This document shows positions 1 to 9,065 of a DNA stretch of 64,000 bases, one piece after another. A model generated the notes under the pieces. That model saw nothing but the letters and a program-made list of their open reading frames with translations, ran no database searches and was not told where the DNA came from. Made by a program: the position numbers and the translations under genes. The DNA is taken from positions 1 to 64,000 of the forward strand of contig NZ_AYTO01000028.1 of NCBI RefSeq assembly GCF_000507145.1, read 5' to 3'. Within the stretch, counting starts at the first letter, position 1, and each line of letters starts with the position of its first letter. This DNA is from Bacillus tequilensis KCTC 13622 (lineage in GTDB: Bacteria > Bacillota > Bacilli > Bacillales > Bacillaceae).

Positions 1-231
1 AGACTCCAGCACATAATACCCCGGCTCCTCTTCTTTCGTTGACACCATGTACTCTCTCGTTTTCTCGTCCTGAAACGCTGGAACTTGCGGCAGGTCTTTT
101 GGATCCATGTCTTTTGGTTTTACAGCTTCTGTTTTATTGTCATTTTTTTTGTTTTTTTCATTGTCGTTCATACTGCATCCTCCTGTTAGGGCTAGTAATA
201 AGCTGAAGCAAATAAAGATGATCTTTTTCAT
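1..231 (-). CDS. YvcA-like lipoprotein, copy 5 (3' part outside window)
   Basis: First 77 codons of a lipoprotein gene whose 3' end lies beyond base 1. It has a lysine-rich start, a hydrophobic stretch and the lipobox LTGGC, then an Asn/Lys-rich linker, the DLPQVPAFQDEK block and GYYVLES, as in the four copies that follow. Bases 1-120 differ from 991-1110 (copy 1) at only four positions, so this is a recent duplicate. A GGAGGTTCGTA Shine-Dalgarno stretch sits just before the ATG. In B. subtilis YvcA is a predicted lipoprotein needed for complex colony architecture (recalled). Whether this copy is intact cannot be seen. Confidence 0.85.
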   Translation of the reverse strand, partial: MKKIIFICFSLLLALTGGCSMNDNEKNKKNDNKTEAVKPKDMDPKDLPQVPAFQDEKTREYMVSTKEEEPGYYVLES

Positions 232-436
232 TACGAACCTCCAAGGGTTTTTTGAGCTGATTAATCAAAATCATACTAATGACCCTGTTTCAAAGTGATT
301 ATTTTATCCTTATTCATGTTACAACATGGAATAAATTTGATAAATAGGAAAATAGACTCGGTTTACACCAATAAACAGAAAGGAGTGCTTAAGATACGGG
401 TTAAATTTCTCTTACTCGAAAAAACGCTGTTTCCCT

Positions 437-510
437 TGGCAGTCTTTGAGCGATTACTACTTCTGTTTCGAATAAAACCTCTTCGAGATAAACAATTCTT
501 TGACATCAGT
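437..510 (-). pseudogene. remnant of the 3' end of the yvcB-like gene
   Basis: On the minus strand this stretch reads LFISKRFYSKQK and a stop, matching LFISRIFYSRKE at the end of the DUF2339 gene ending at 3782. The similarity continues into the noncoding DNA (TTCATGTTACAACATGGAAT near 314 against TTCATATTACAAAATGGAAT near 3707). Copy 5 therefore sits behind a relic of the yvcB-yvcA junction, so the duplicated unit included the end of yvcB. Nothing else is seen between 232 and 525. Confidence 0.65.
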
Positions 511-525
511 GTTTGTATTTTTCTC

Positions 526-1218
526 TTACCCATCGCCAAAGGTAACAGAATTTATTATTCTTTTAACCTGTTCTTCATTTGCTTTTGGATCTGGTTTGCA
601 TGTCTGTGCATTGGCAGAGCAGCTAAACATAAAAGAATATTCCATACCTAAATCATCTTGTTTTTTTGATTTTATATACCCAAGATAGATATAAGATGGT
701 TTTTCTTCTTTGTCGAAGAATTCTTGTTTTGAAGCAAAGTAAATATCCTTGTCCTCCGCTTCTAATTTTTCAAAATGACCTTTGTATTCATTTTTACCGC
801 TAACGATATCCAACATAGTCTCCGGATCATTTATAAATGATTCATTTTGATAAAACTTTACTGAAGCATTCATGACTATATTCGTTTTTTTATTCACACT
901 GTCAAAAAATAGTGATTCGTTTTTCTTTGAAGTTTCAGAGTCTGAGTACTCCCCATTCTCCGGAAACAACATCCTAAATCCTTTCAGCTTAGACTCCAGC
1001 ACATAATACCCCGGCTCCTCTTCTTTCGTTGACACCATGTACTCTCTCGTTTTTTCATCCTGAAACGCCGGAACTTGCGGCAGGTCTTTTGGATCCATGT
1101 CTTCTGGTTTTACGGCTTTTGTTTTATTGTCATTTGTACTGTTTTTATCAGTTTCATTCATACTGCATCCGCCTAGGGCAAGCAATAAGCTGATGCAAAT
1201 CAAGATGATCTTTTTCAT
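526..1218 (-). CDS. YvcA-like lipoprotein, copy 1
   Basis: A 230-residue predicted lipoprotein: signal peptide of about 18 residues ending at the lipobox ALGGC, a hydrophilic linker (NETDKNSTNDNKTKAVKPED) and a globular domain. The ATG follows GGAGGGTCGCC. The first third is almost identical to the other copies. The rest diverges but keeps the ETMLDIVSG block, a YLGYIKS motif, a CSANAQTC cysteine pair and a closing INSVTF. It should be anchored to the outer face of the cytoplasmic membrane. Its function is unknown beyond the YvcA link to colony structure. Confidence 0.85.
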   Translation of the reverse strand: MKKIILICISLLLALGGCSMNETDKNSTNDNKTKAVKPEDMDPKDLPQVPAFQDEKTREYMVSTKEEEPGYYVLESKLKGFRMLFPENGEYSDSETSKKNESLFFDSVNKKTNIVMNASVKFYQNESFINDPETMLDIVSGKNEYKGHFEKLEAEDKDIYFASKQEFFDKEEKPSYIYLGYIKSKKQDDLGMEYSFMFSCSANAQTCKPDPKANEEQVKRIINSVTFGDG

Positions 1219-1331
1219 GGCGACCCTCCAAAAGGTTTAACTAATCAATACTGCTGGTCCGATTGTAAAATAATTCTATAGTGATATGAAACAGGACTTT
1301 ACTTTTTTATTCCGGTAAACATTCTTATTGC

Positions 1332-2015
1332 CTATCTCTTCCCTCCTTCTAAAAAGGTGATAGAACGAATCAGAGTATCAGCTCTTTCTCTTGCTTGATC
1401 TTCATCCAAAGCACAGGGTTTATCATCTTTTTTACAACGAACTATAAAAGAATATACGATTCCCAGGTATTCTTCACTACTAGATTTTATATATCCAAAA
1501 TATTGGAAGGAATAATTGTATTTACGAGCACTATTTTTAAAAGTGCTTTTTTTTGATGCTGCATAAACAGTTTTTCCAGCAGTTTTTTCTTTCTTAAAAT
1601 CACCTTTGTAACCATTCTCATTACTAATTTGGTGCAACATTGTCTCTGGACTATTAATAAAAGTAGATTTGTTATAATAGCTAATTTGTGCATCTAAGAG
1701 AATATTTGATTTTTCATTATCGCTTTGAAACCCTATCGATTCGCTATTCTCCCCATTTGACGTAGAATAGTCTGGAAGATACTCGCCATCCCATGGAAAC
1801 AACATCCTAAATCCTTTCAGCTTAGACTCCAGCACATAATATCCCGGTTCCTCTTCTATCGTTGACACCATATACTCTCTCGTTTTTTCATCTTGAAACG
1901 CCGGAACTTGCGGCAGGTCTTTTGGGTTTACGGCTTTTGTTTTATTGTCATTTGTACTGCATCCGGTTGTCAGAGCAAGTAATATGCTGGTGCAAATCAA
2001 GATGATCTTTTTCAT
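1332..2015 (-). CDS. YvcA-like lipoprotein, copy 2
   Basis: A predicted lipoprotein of 227 residues from the ATG at 2015, which follows GGAGGGTCATC; an upstream in-frame ATG at 2063 has no such signal. The lipobox is LTTGC. The linker is shorter than in copies 1 and 4 because the DPKD segment is missing. The C-terminal half (ETMLHQISNENGYKG, YFGYIKSS, a CKKDDKPC cysteine pair, RSITFLEG) resembles copy 4 more than its immediate neighbours, so the array looks mosaic. Confidence 0.85.
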   Translation of the reverse strand: MKKIILICTSILLALTTGCSTNDNKTKAVNPKDLPQVPAFQDEKTREYMVSTIEEEPGYYVLESKLKGFRMLFPWDGEYLPDYSTSNGENSESIGFQSDNEKSNILLDAQISYYNKSTFINSPETMLHQISNENGYKGDFKKEKTAGKTVYAASKKSTFKNSARKYNYSFQYFGYIKSSSEEYLGIVYSFIVRCKKDDKPCALDEDQARERADTLIRSITFLEGGKR

Positions 2016-2173
2016 GATGACCCTCCAAAGGTTTTCTTGTTTCCCCAAAATCATGCTAATCACCTTATTAGATTTCTATAACTTCTTGCGTTCATTGAGG
2101 AAACTATTATTAATGGTCGAATTCTAAATCATCAATGAACCGTAATGTTTCGCCCTCATTCTCATTTTCCATC

Positions 2174-2860
2174 TTATTTCTCCTTTTTATCTATTAAAAA
2201 GGTGATAGAATGAATTAATTTCTCAACTTTATTTTTAGCCCTTTCTTCATCTAAATAGCATGGCTGATTTTCATTTTTGCATCCGAAGAAAAAGGTGTAT
2301 TCAACTCCTAGGTTATCTTTTTCTGTAGATTTCACATACCCAAAGTAACTGTATGAATCATTATATTTTCTATCAATATCGTTAAAGATATCTTTTTTCT
2401 TAGCAAAGTAGATATCCGTGTTCTTATTGCTGCTTTTTTTGTATTCGCCTTTGTAATCATTTTTACCACTTACAATATCCAGCATTGTTTCAGGTTCATT
2501 CGCAAAACTTTCTTCTTTGTAATAGGTTACATGCCCATCAAACATTACATTGGTGTCTTTGTCAAAACTATTAAATCCAATACTTTCTTTATTTTTCCCA
2601 GTCAACGAGGATCTTCTTGATAGATATTTCGCATCTCCCGGAAACAGCATCCTAAACCCTTTCAGCTTAGACTCAAGCACATAATATCCCGGCTCCGCTT
2701 CTTTCGTTGACATCATGTATTCTCTCATTTTTTCGTCCTGAAATGCTGGAACTTGCGGCAAGTCTTTTGGGTTTACGGCTTTTGTTTCATTATCATTCAT
2801 ACTGCATCCGCTTGTTAGGACAAGCAATAAGCTGAAACTGATCAAAATGATTTTTTTCAT
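2174..2860 (-). CDS. yvcA: YvcA-like lipoprotein, copy 3 (closest to YvcA as recalled)
   Basis: A 228-residue predicted lipoprotein with lipobox LTSGC. From about residue 75 on (LSRRSSLTGKNKESIGFNS, HVTYYKEESF, YFGYVKSTEKDN, HSITFLIDKKEK) it is the copy that best fits my memory of B. subtilis YvcA, so it may descend most directly from the single ancestral gene. YvcA is reported to be DegU-regulated and required for complex colony development. The Shine-Dalgarno sequence is GGAGGCTCTTC. The lipobox Cys and the Cys pair near residues 193-200 are visible. Confidence 0.85.
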   Translation of the reverse strand: MKKIILISFSLLLVLTSGCSMNDNETKAVNPKDLPQVPAFQDEKMREYMMSTKEAEPGYYVLESKLKGFRMLFPGDAKYLSRRSSLTGKNKESIGFNSFDKDTNVMFDGHVTYYKEESFANEPETMLDIVSGKNDYKGEYKKSSNKNTDIYFAKKKDIFNDIDRKYNDSYSYFGYVKSTEKDNLGVEYTFFFGCKNENQPCYLDEERAKNKVEKLIHSITFLIDKKEK

Positions 2861-2950
2861 GAAGAGCCTCCATGGTTTTTTGGTTAATTGGCTTTTATGT
2901 CCTTAATCAAAAAGTGATTTTTAGCCTGAATTTTAATCTTTGTATTCCGT

Positions 2951-3673
2951 TTATTTCTCCTGTTTATGATCTAAAAAGGTGATGGATTTCATCTGCTTTT
3001 TCACCTGATCTCCTAAATGATCTTGATCTAATGTACAAGGCTTCTTATCATTCGGACATCTAAACATAAATGAAAATACGATACCTGCTTGTTTTTTCTC
3101 GGGTGATTTCATATAACCGAAATATCTGTATGAAAAGTTGTATTTGTTTTTCTCGTTTTGAAAATGATTTTTCTTATGAGCAATATAAATATCTTTGTCT
3201 TCGTTCTCCAGCTTTTCAAACTTGCCTTTATAACCATTTTCACTGCTAACTTGCTCTAACATTGTCTCAGGAGTATTAATAAAAGAAGTTCCTTGGTAAT
3301 ACTCTATTTGTGCGTTTATCATTTTATTTTTTGGTTTATCGTAACTATCAAATGCGATTATTTCTTCATTTTCATCAAAGCTAGACAAATAGCTTGAATA
3401 TGTCGCATCCTCCGGAAACAGCATCCTAAACCCTTTCAGCTTAGACTCAAGCAAATAATACCCTGGCTCCGCTTCTTTCGTTGACACCATGTATTCTCTC
3501 ATTTTTTCGTCCTGAAACGCCGGAACTTTCGGCAGGTCTTTGGGATCCATATCTTTTGGTTTTACGGCTTTTGTTTTATTGTCATTTGTGCTGTTTTTAT
3601 CAGTGTCATTCATACTGCATCCGCCTGTTAGGGCAAGCAATAAGCTTGTGCAAATCAAAATGATCTTTTTCAT
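2951..3673 (-). CDS. YvcA-like lipoprotein, copy 4
   Basis: A predicted lipoprotein of 240 residues from the ATG at 3673, preceded by GGAGGATCGCC. The longer frame from 3730 would put 19 polar residues before the signal peptide and is unlikely. Lipobox LTGGC, full-length linker, then the shared FRMLFP block. It shares FEKLE.EDKDIY with copy 1 and ETMLEQVSSENGYKG with copy 2, evidence of recombination between copies. It lies 108 bases downstream of the yvcB-like gene and could be its partner transcript. Confidence 0.85.
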   Translation of the reverse strand: MKKIILICTSLLLALTGGCSMNDTDKNSTNDNKTKAVKPKDMDPKDLPKVPAFQDEKMREYMVSTKEAEPGYYLLESKLKGFRMLFPEDATYSSYLSSFDENEEIIAFDSYDKPKNKMINAQIEYYQGTSFINTPETMLEQVSSENGYKGKFEKLENEDKDIYIAHKKNHFQNEKNKYNFSYRYFGYMKSPEKKQAGIVFSFMFRCPNDKKPCTLDQDHLGDQVKKQMKSITFLDHKQEK

Positions 3674-3781
3674 GGCGATCCTCCACGGTTTAACTGTTAG
3701 ATTGTTATTCATATTACAAAATGGAATCAAACGAACAAAAGACCGCCGCGTTCTCTCGGCAGTCTTGATCAGGCATGATTG

Positions 3782-5440
3782 TTACTCTTTTCTCGAATAA
3801 AATATTCTTGAGATAAACAGGCCAATGACTCCTAACAAGATGAATAAGACCGCTCTCCAAACAAGATCAATTGAAGCAGAATCTATTAAAATCATTTTGG
3901 CTAGTGTAATGAATAAAAAGATCAGCCCGATTCGGTTCCATGTCTTGTCTTTGGTTGTGTAATAAACAGCGTACATCACAATGACAAAAATAAACCAAGA
4001 CAGGGATACACCGACGTTTACTGATACGCCGGCAATTCTATCCGTCATCCATATGGATAATTTACTGAAGAATACAAGCATCAGGAATGAAACAGCGTAT
4101 GAAACAACAATCGTGATTTGTTTATGCTGTATGTTTTTCGAATACAGATAGGCAGAAAATAGTGAGCTGATCAGCACCAGCCAAGAGACGATGCTGAGAA
4201 CGTGTAATGAATGTGCCGGGTATTGCATCAGGCCGCAGGCTGCCTGGAATAATACAATCACTCCGGCTATGCCGATCAGCCAGCTTTTTTTGCGGTAGGA
4301 CACGTAACACATCATCATTCCTTGTAACGTGAATATGATGTACAGCAAAATCTCATTTTCATCTAATGCATCCGCTGCTAATACATTAAAATAAATCATA
4401 GAAATGAGAAAAAACGTATGTTTGATTTCGGGAAATTCTTTTCTTTTCCAAAAGCTTACCAACAGGTACAACACAAATGCAGCAGTATAAAATGCGTATA
4501 ATGCTGTATCGCTCTTCATATAGAGGACAATTCCTGTGCTGAAAACGACAAAAGCTCCGATGGAAACGGCTGTGAGATAGACAGCTTTTTTAAATTGGCT
4601 GTTCGATCGTAAGGCTGAGAGGATCGTAATCGCCTGCTGTAGGATAAATACAGCAAGGGTCCAACCCGTCACCTGTGCATCTGTAAATGATAAGAAAGCA
4701 AAAATCGCTAATATGAAAGCATAGTTTGCTATATTCCATGCCACGATGTACTTTTGTTTGACGGTCTCATACATCAAGCCTGCGAAAACCAATGCCTCAT
4801 ATACATAAAAGATGTATTCGTTCCCATGTTCCCCGCCAAATAAAAAAGGATACAAGTAAACACCTGCGCCGATAATCGCAATCAGTGTTTGTGATCGATA
4901 CTTTCTTGATATGTACACTCCGCCTGCAACACCTGCCGCAAGAAGGATCATGGTAAGCGGGGTCGGTATGATCTGGTACAGCATATTCCCCGCAAATAGG
5001 GAAACTATGTAGACAATATTACTGCCCGCCAATAATGAAATACTCAGCACACTGCTATTTTTCTTATATTGCCTGCTTCCGAGAACATATAGCACTATGG
5101 AGACAATCAGTCCTGCAGCCACCCTCATATATGTGTTGACCCATCCTTTTTCAGCAGCCGCCGCAAACGCCCAAATCATGCCAAGAAGAAAAACAAAAAT
5201 AAAGATCTTTGGAAGCCAATTTCCCGCCAAGTTTTCTAACGTGCGGTTTTCTTTTGGCGGAGCCGGCGTCTTTTTTGGAACTTCGGCTTCTTTGTTGATT
5301 TTTGGGTTCTCTTCCGTTTTGACGATGGCTTGTTCTTTCTTGCTTCTAGAAAGGTATAGGATCTCCCTTTTGACACTTTCCAGTTCTTGTTCCAAGCGCC
5401 CAACTCTTTTGTTCAGTTCATCAATTTTTTTGTTCACCAT
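3782..5440 (-). CDS. large DUF2339-type polytopic membrane protein (YvcB-like)
   Basis: A 552-residue protein. Residues 1-45 form a heptad-patterned coiled coil (KIDELNKRVGRLEQELESVKREI), followed by a Lys/Pro/Glu-rich linker to about residue 78 and then roughly 14-16 hydrophobic segments to the C-terminus. This layout (N-terminal coiled coil, many membrane helices, no recognised catalytic motif) is that of DUF2339 proteins, whose function is unknown. The ATG follows GGGGAGAGA. It is the first gene of the unit that continues into the lipoprotein array. From gene order I take it to be the YvcB counterpart, but am less sure of the name than of the family. Confidence 0.8.
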   Translation of the reverse strand: MVNKKIDELNKRVGRLEQELESVKREILYLSRSKKEQAIVKTEENPKINKEAEVPKKTPAPPKENRTLENLAGNWLPKIFIFVFLLGMIWAFAAAAEKGWVNTYMRVAAGLIVSIVLYVLGSRQYKKNSSVLSISLLAGSNIVYIVSLFAGNMLYQIIPTPLTMILLAAGVAGGVYISRKYRSQTLIAIIGAGVYLYPFLFGGEHGNEYIFYVYEALVFAGLMYETVKQKYIVAWNIANYAFILAIFAFLSFTDAQVTGWTLAVFILQQAITILSALRSNSQFKKAVYLTAVSIGAFVVFSTGIVLYMKSDTALYAFYTAAFVLYLLVSFWKRKEFPEIKHTFFLISMIYFNVLAADALDENEILLYIIFTLQGMMMCYVSYRKKSWLIGIAGVIVLFQAACGLMQYPAHSLHVLSIVSWLVLISSLFSAYLYSKNIQHKQITIVVSYAVSFLMLVFFSKLSIWMTDRIAGVSVNVGVSLSWFIFVIVMYAVYYTTKDKTWNRIGLIFLFITLAKMILIDSASIDLVWRAVLFILLGVIGLFISRIFYSRKE

Positions 5441-5694
5441 TCTCTCCCCATTTTCGAATAATTAGCAGCCGCTTTTTCATGATATGATTCTTCCTCACTC
5501 TCCTTACCGGTTCGTATAAAATCATCCTAAAGACCTGTTGTCCATTCAGGATTTTCATCCTTTATTATGTTACATCAGGAAAATTTACGATGAATAGGAA
5601 ATTTGATTGATTTTTTGTATTTATTCTCATAAACATAGATATTTTTCATTTCATTTACTGGAATAACGACAAAGAGATCCGTCATAAAGATGCA

Positions 5695-5725
5695 TAAAAA
5701 AAGGAGCTGTCATCTATACAGCTCC
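5695..5725 (-). terminator. terminator of the his operon
   Basis: On the minus strand GGAGCTGT, a seven-base loop and ACAGCTCC are followed by a run of seven T, directly after the hisI stop codon. Between it and the yvcB-like start at 5440 lie about 255 AT-rich bases that must hold the yvcB promoter. I could not pick out a convincing -35/-10 pair there. Confidence 0.9.
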
Positions 5726-5732
5726 CATGCTC

Positions 5733-6356
5733 TTATTTCTCAGTATGTCGTTTCTTCAATACATCGAGCACATCATCCAGCGGCAGGGCTTGTTCTCTGA
5801 GCAGGACAAGCAGGTGATACAGCAGGTCTGCCGCTTCCCATTTGAGCTCCTCGTGGTCTCGGTTTTTCGCGGCAATGATGACTTCAGATGCTTCTTCACC
5901 GACTTTTTTCAAAATCTTATCGACGCCTTCTCTGAAAAGGTATGTCGTGTAAGCTCCTTCAGGCATTTCCGCTTGGCGTTCCGCGATTACGCGTTCCAGC
6001 TCGTTCATAATGTCAAATCGGCCGGCAGCCTGTTCTTCTGTTTGTTCCTTTGTAAAACAGCTGTAGCTGCCAGTGTGGCATGCCGGGCCTGAGGGTTCTA
6101 CGAGCACGAGCAGTGCGTCTTGGTCACAGTCATACCGGATTTCTTTGACGGCTTGCGTGTTGCCTGAGGTTTCTCCTTTATGCCATAACGCTTGGCGAGA
6201 GCGGCTGTAAAACCATGTTTCTTTCGTTTCCAGCGTTTTTTCGTACGATTCCTTGTTCATATAGGCAAGTGTCAGTACTTCCTTACTTGCCGCATCCTGC
6301 ACGATGGCAGGGATTAACCCGTCCTCATTAAAACGCAGTTCATCTGCCTGTTTCAT
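5733..6356 (-). CDS. hisI: bifunctional phosphoribosyl-AMP cyclohydrolase / phosphoribosyl-ATP pyrophosphohydrolase
   Basis: 207 residues with two enzyme domains, catalysing the second and third steps of histidine synthesis in the cytoplasm. Residues 1-115 are the cyclohydrolase, with the metal-binding stretch [19 protein letters not shown] and nearby cysteines. Residues 115-207 are the pyrophosphohydrolase, with the MazG-like helix pattern [15 protein letters not shown] and WEAADLLYH. The start overlaps the hisF stop by 4 bases (ATGA), implying translational coupling. It is the last gene of the operon and is followed by a terminator. Confidence 0.97.
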   Translation of the reverse strand: MKQADELRFNEDGLIPAIVQDAASKEVLTLAYMNKESYEKTLETKETWFYSRSRQALWHKGETSGNTQAVKEIRYDCDQDALLVLVEPSGPACHTGSYSCFTKEQTEEQAAGRFDIMNELERVIAERQAEMPEGAYTTYLFREGVDKILKKVGEEASEVIIAAKNRDHEELKWEAADLLYHLLVLLREQALPLDDVLDVLKKRHTEK

Positions 6357-7111
6357 CTCACATTCACCCCGTACTCTTTTAAGTATGATTTCACTTCTTT
6401 AATCGATGTTTCTTTATAATGAAAAATAGAGGCGGCCAGCGCGGCGTCGGCTTCTCCTTTTGTAAAAGCCTCAAGCATATGCTGCGCGTTTCCCGCACCT
6501 CCCGAAGCGATAACAGGTACTGGGACAGAATCAGAAACAAGCTTTGTCAGCCTGTGGTCAAAGCCTTTTTTCTCACCGTCAGAGTCCATGCTTGTCAGCA
6601 GGATTTCTCCAGCTCCGCGTTTGACACCTTCTTTTGCCCATCTCGTTACTTCCCAATCTGTTTTCTTTCTGCCGCCGTGTGTGTAGACCTTATATGTTCC
6701 GGATTCTTGGTCATACTTGGCATCGATGGCAAGGACGATACATTGCGAACCGAAAAACTCGGCTCCTTCTGTAATCAGCTCTGGGCGGAGAACAGCTGCC
6801 GTATTCACCGACACTTTGTCCGCGCCGGCACGCAGAAGTGTTTTCATATCGCTGAGCTGATTGATGCCGCCGCCGACTGTAAATGGAATGGCGAGCTTCG
6901 CGGCGACCTGCTCCACAACGTCAACCATTGTTTTGCGTCCTTCATGCGAGGCAGAAATATCAAGAAAAACGAGTTCATCGGCCCCTTCCCGGTCGTACAC
7001 TTCGGCGAGTTCAACCGGATCACCGGCATCCTTTAATTCGAGAAATTGAATTCCTTTGACAACGCGTCCTTCTTTGACATCAAGACATGGAATAATCCGT
7101 TTTGTGATCAT
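6353..7111 (-). CDS. hisF: imidazole glycerol phosphate synthase cyclase subunit
   Basis: A 252-residue (beta-alpha)8 barrel. With the HisH glutaminase it converts PRFAR and ammonia to imidazole glycerol phosphate and AICAR. The two catalytic aspartates of the family are visible in [12 protein letters not shown] (near residue 11) and LAIDAKYD (near residue 130). Phosphate-binding glycines appear in TVGGGI and IASGGAGN. It overlaps hisA upstream and hisI downstream by 4 bases each, a tightly coupled operon arrangement. Length is normal for the family. Confidence 0.97.
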   Translation of the reverse strand: MITKRIIPCLDVKEGRVVKGIQFLELKDAGDPVELAEVYDREGADELVFLDISASHEGRKTMVDVVEQVAAKLAIPFTVGGGINQLSDMKTLLRAGADKVSVNTAAVLRPELITEGAEFFGSQCIVLAIDAKYDQESGTYKVYTHGGRKKTDWEVTRWAKEGVKRGAGEILLTSMDSDGEKKGFDHRLTKLVSDSVPVPVIASGGAGNAQHMLEAFTKGEADAALAASIFHYKETSIKEVKSYLKEYGVNVR

Positions 7112-7845
7112 TTGCGCTTCACCCTTTCAAGCGCCTCGCTCAGCGTAAACTGATTGGTGTACAGCGCTTTTCCGATGATCGCTCCAGACACGCCATCCGC
7201 CTGATAGCGGGCGAGGGCTTTAAGATCCGCGACAGAGCTGACTCCGCCGGAAGCAATCACAGATTTACCCGTTTCCTTAGCAAGCTCGACCGTACTGTCA
7301 ATATTAGGTCCTGACAGCATTCCGTCTGTCGCGATGTCAGTAAAAATAAAGACTTCCGCTCCTTCATTGGCAAGCTCTTTACCGAGTTCAGCTGCCTTAA
7401 GTGTTGATGTTTCCAGCCAACCCTCAGTTGACACAAAGCCGTTTCTCGCGTCCAGTCCGATTGCAATTTTCCCGCCATATTGTTTCAGCATTTTTTTGAC
7501 AAACGGAGGATTAGAAACAGCTGAGCTCCCCAGGATGACTCGATCGACTCCTGCTGATAAGTATTCATAAACGTCACTTTCGGAACGGATCCCGCCGCCG
7601 ATTTCCACTTTCAGGTCCAGCTGTTGCGCAATCTCGATCACATGGCGGTCATTTACTCTTTTTCCTTCTTTGGCGCCGTCGAGATCAACGAGATGAATCC
7701 ATTCAGCACCCTCACTCGCAAACAGTGCGGCCATGTCGTATGGTGAATCGCCGTATATCGTTTCCTGATTATAATCTCCTTGGACAAGGCGGACACATTT
7801 GCCGTTTCTCATATCAATTGCCGGATATAAAGTAAATGCACTCAT
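7108..7845 (-). CDS. hisA: ProFAR isomerase
   Basis: A 245-residue (beta-alpha)8 barrel that isomerises ProFAR to PRFAR. It is homologous to HisF by barrel architecture. Catalytic Asp8 lies in [17 protein letters not shown] and the second Asp in [14 protein letters not shown] (near 129). Phosphate sites are EIGGGIRS and IASGGVSS. It overlaps hisH by 4 bases. Nothing is unusual about it. Confidence 0.97.
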   Translation of the reverse strand: MSAFTLYPAIDMRNGKCVRLVQGDYNQETIYGDSPYDMAALFASEGAEWIHLVDLDGAKEGKRVNDRHVIEIAQQLDLKVEIGGGIRSESDVYEYLSAGVDRVILGSSAVSNPPFVKKMLKQYGGKIAIGLDARNGFVSTEGWLETSTLKAAELGKELANEGAEVFIFTDIATDGMLSGPNIDSTVELAKETGKSVIASGGVSSVADLKALARYQADGVSGAIIGKALYTNQFTLSEALERVKRK

Positions 7846-8480
7846 TTTTTCACCTTCTGTTCTGCTGCCATTTTCGTGAATTGGGTTAAAATCGACATTC
7901 CGACCGTGCTGCTTTTTTCCGGATGGAATTGGGCGCCGAAGACGTTCCCTTTTCCGACTACAGCAGGCACTCTCACCCCATAATCGGCGCTTGCCAGAAG
8001 TGCGGCCTCTTCCATCCCGTCAATGTAATACGAATGCACGAAATAAGCGTAGCCTTGTTCTGTTTCAGCCAATAGCGGAGATTCGTTATGAAAGGAAAGA
8101 CGGTTCCATCCCATATGCGGGACCTTCAGCTTGTTTCCTTTCTCATCTTCTGCTTTTAGCCTGACCGCTTTTCCTTTTAACAGCGCTAAGCCTGAGGCGG
8201 TGCCGTTTTCTTCGCTTTGGTCAAATAACAGCTGCATGCCGAGGCAGATCCCGAGAAGCAATCTCCCTTCTGACACCATCTCGTGAATCAACTGATCGAG
8301 CTTCGCGCTGCGCAAATTATCCATCGCATCGCCAAATGAACCGACTCCCGGCAAAATAAAGGCATCGGCTTCTTTCAGCTCCTCCGGCTTTTCAGAAACA
8401 AAGTACGGCACGCCGACACGCTCAAGCGCCTTTGAGACACTGTATAAATTGCCCATTCCGTAATCTATCACACCGATCAT
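7842..8480 (-). CDS. hisH: imidazole glycerol phosphate synthase glutamine amidotransferase subunit
   Basis: A 212-residue class I glutamine amidotransferase that supplies ammonia to HisF. The nucleophile Cys is in [11 protein letters not shown] (about residue 80) and the His-Glu pair in AQFHPEKSS (about 187-189). The oxyanion strand [10 protein letters not shown] is present. It starts directly after the hisB stop and overlaps hisA by 4 bases, consistent with a stoichiometric complex with HisF. Confidence 0.97.
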   Translation of the reverse strand: MIGVIDYGMGNLYSVSKALERVGVPYFVSEKPEELKEADAFILPGVGSFGDAMDNLRSAKLDQLIHEMVSEGRLLLGICLGMQLLFDQSEENGTASGLALLKGKAVRLKAEDEKGNKLKVPHMGWNRLSFHNESPLLAETEQGYAYFVHSYYIDGMEEAALLASADYGVRVPAVVGKGNVFGAQFHPEKSSTVGMSILTQFTKMAAEQKVKK

Positions 8481-9065
8481 TTACAGCATCCCTTTCGTTG
8501 ACGGTATTCCTTTAACACGCGGATCAATCATTGTCGCTTCATCAAGCGCACGCCCCAGCGCTTTAAAAACAGCTTCAATCATGTGGTGGGTGTTTGTGCC
8601 GTAATGAACGATGACGTGCAGATTCATCCGTGCTTCAAGCGCCAGCTTCCACAAAAATTCATGTACCAGCTCTGTATCAAAGGTTCCGACTTTAGCTGCC
8701 GGGAAGTCACCGCGCATTTCCAAGTGCGGGCGATTGCTTAAATCGATGACAACTTGAGCAAGTGCTTCATCCATCGGCACAAATGCCGATCCGTAGCGTT
8801 TGATTCCTTTTTTATCGCCCAAGGCCTCGAGCAGCGCCTGCCCTAAACAGATGCCAATGTCTTCAGTCGTATGGTGATCATCGATATCAACATCACCTTT
8901 TGCGTTAATGGCAAGATCGAATTGCCCGTGTTTCGTGAACAAATCCAGCATGTGCGTCATAAACGGCACGTCTGTTTGAATATCCGCTTGTCCTTCGCCG
9001 TCAATTGCAAATGCCAGTTCAATATCTGTTTCGTTTGTTTTTCTGGCGCGTTCCGCTTTTCTCAT
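8481..9065 (-). CDS. hisB: imidazoleglycerol-phosphate dehydratase
   Basis: 194 residues, the monofunctional dehydratase without the histidinol-phosphatase domain found in enteric HisB. Metal-binding His clusters are visible: [10 protein letters not shown] near residue 66, HLEMRGDF near 115 and [16 protein letters not shown] near 163. It converts imidazole glycerol phosphate to imidazole acetol phosphate. The start overlaps the hisD stop by 4 bases. Confidence 0.97.
   Translation of the reverse strand: MRKAERARKTNETDIELAFAIDGEGQADIQTDVPFMTHMLDLFTKHGQFDLAINAKGDVDIDDHHTTEDIGICLGQALLEALGDKKGIKRYGSAFVPMDEALAQVVIDLSNRPHLEMRGDFPAAKVGTFDTELVHEFLWKLALEARMNLHVIVHYGTNTHHMIEAVFKALGRALDEATMIDPRVKGIPSTKGML

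Larger units (their letters stand above)
1..3730 (-). repeat. tandem array of five paralogous lipoprotein genes
   Basis: Five head-to-tail gene copies, all on the minus strand. Each unit has a nearly identical first part of about 230-260 bases (Shine-Dalgarno sequence, signal peptide, linker, through FRMLFP) followed by a diverged 3' half. The array may continue beyond base 1, where copy 5 is cut. Confidence 0.85.

Noticed and set aside
1-3730. Tandem repeat array as CRISPR or integron cassette
   Set aside because: Repeat units are whole coding genes of about 0.7-0.9 kb with signal peptides; there are no short direct repeats with unique spacers and no recombinase.
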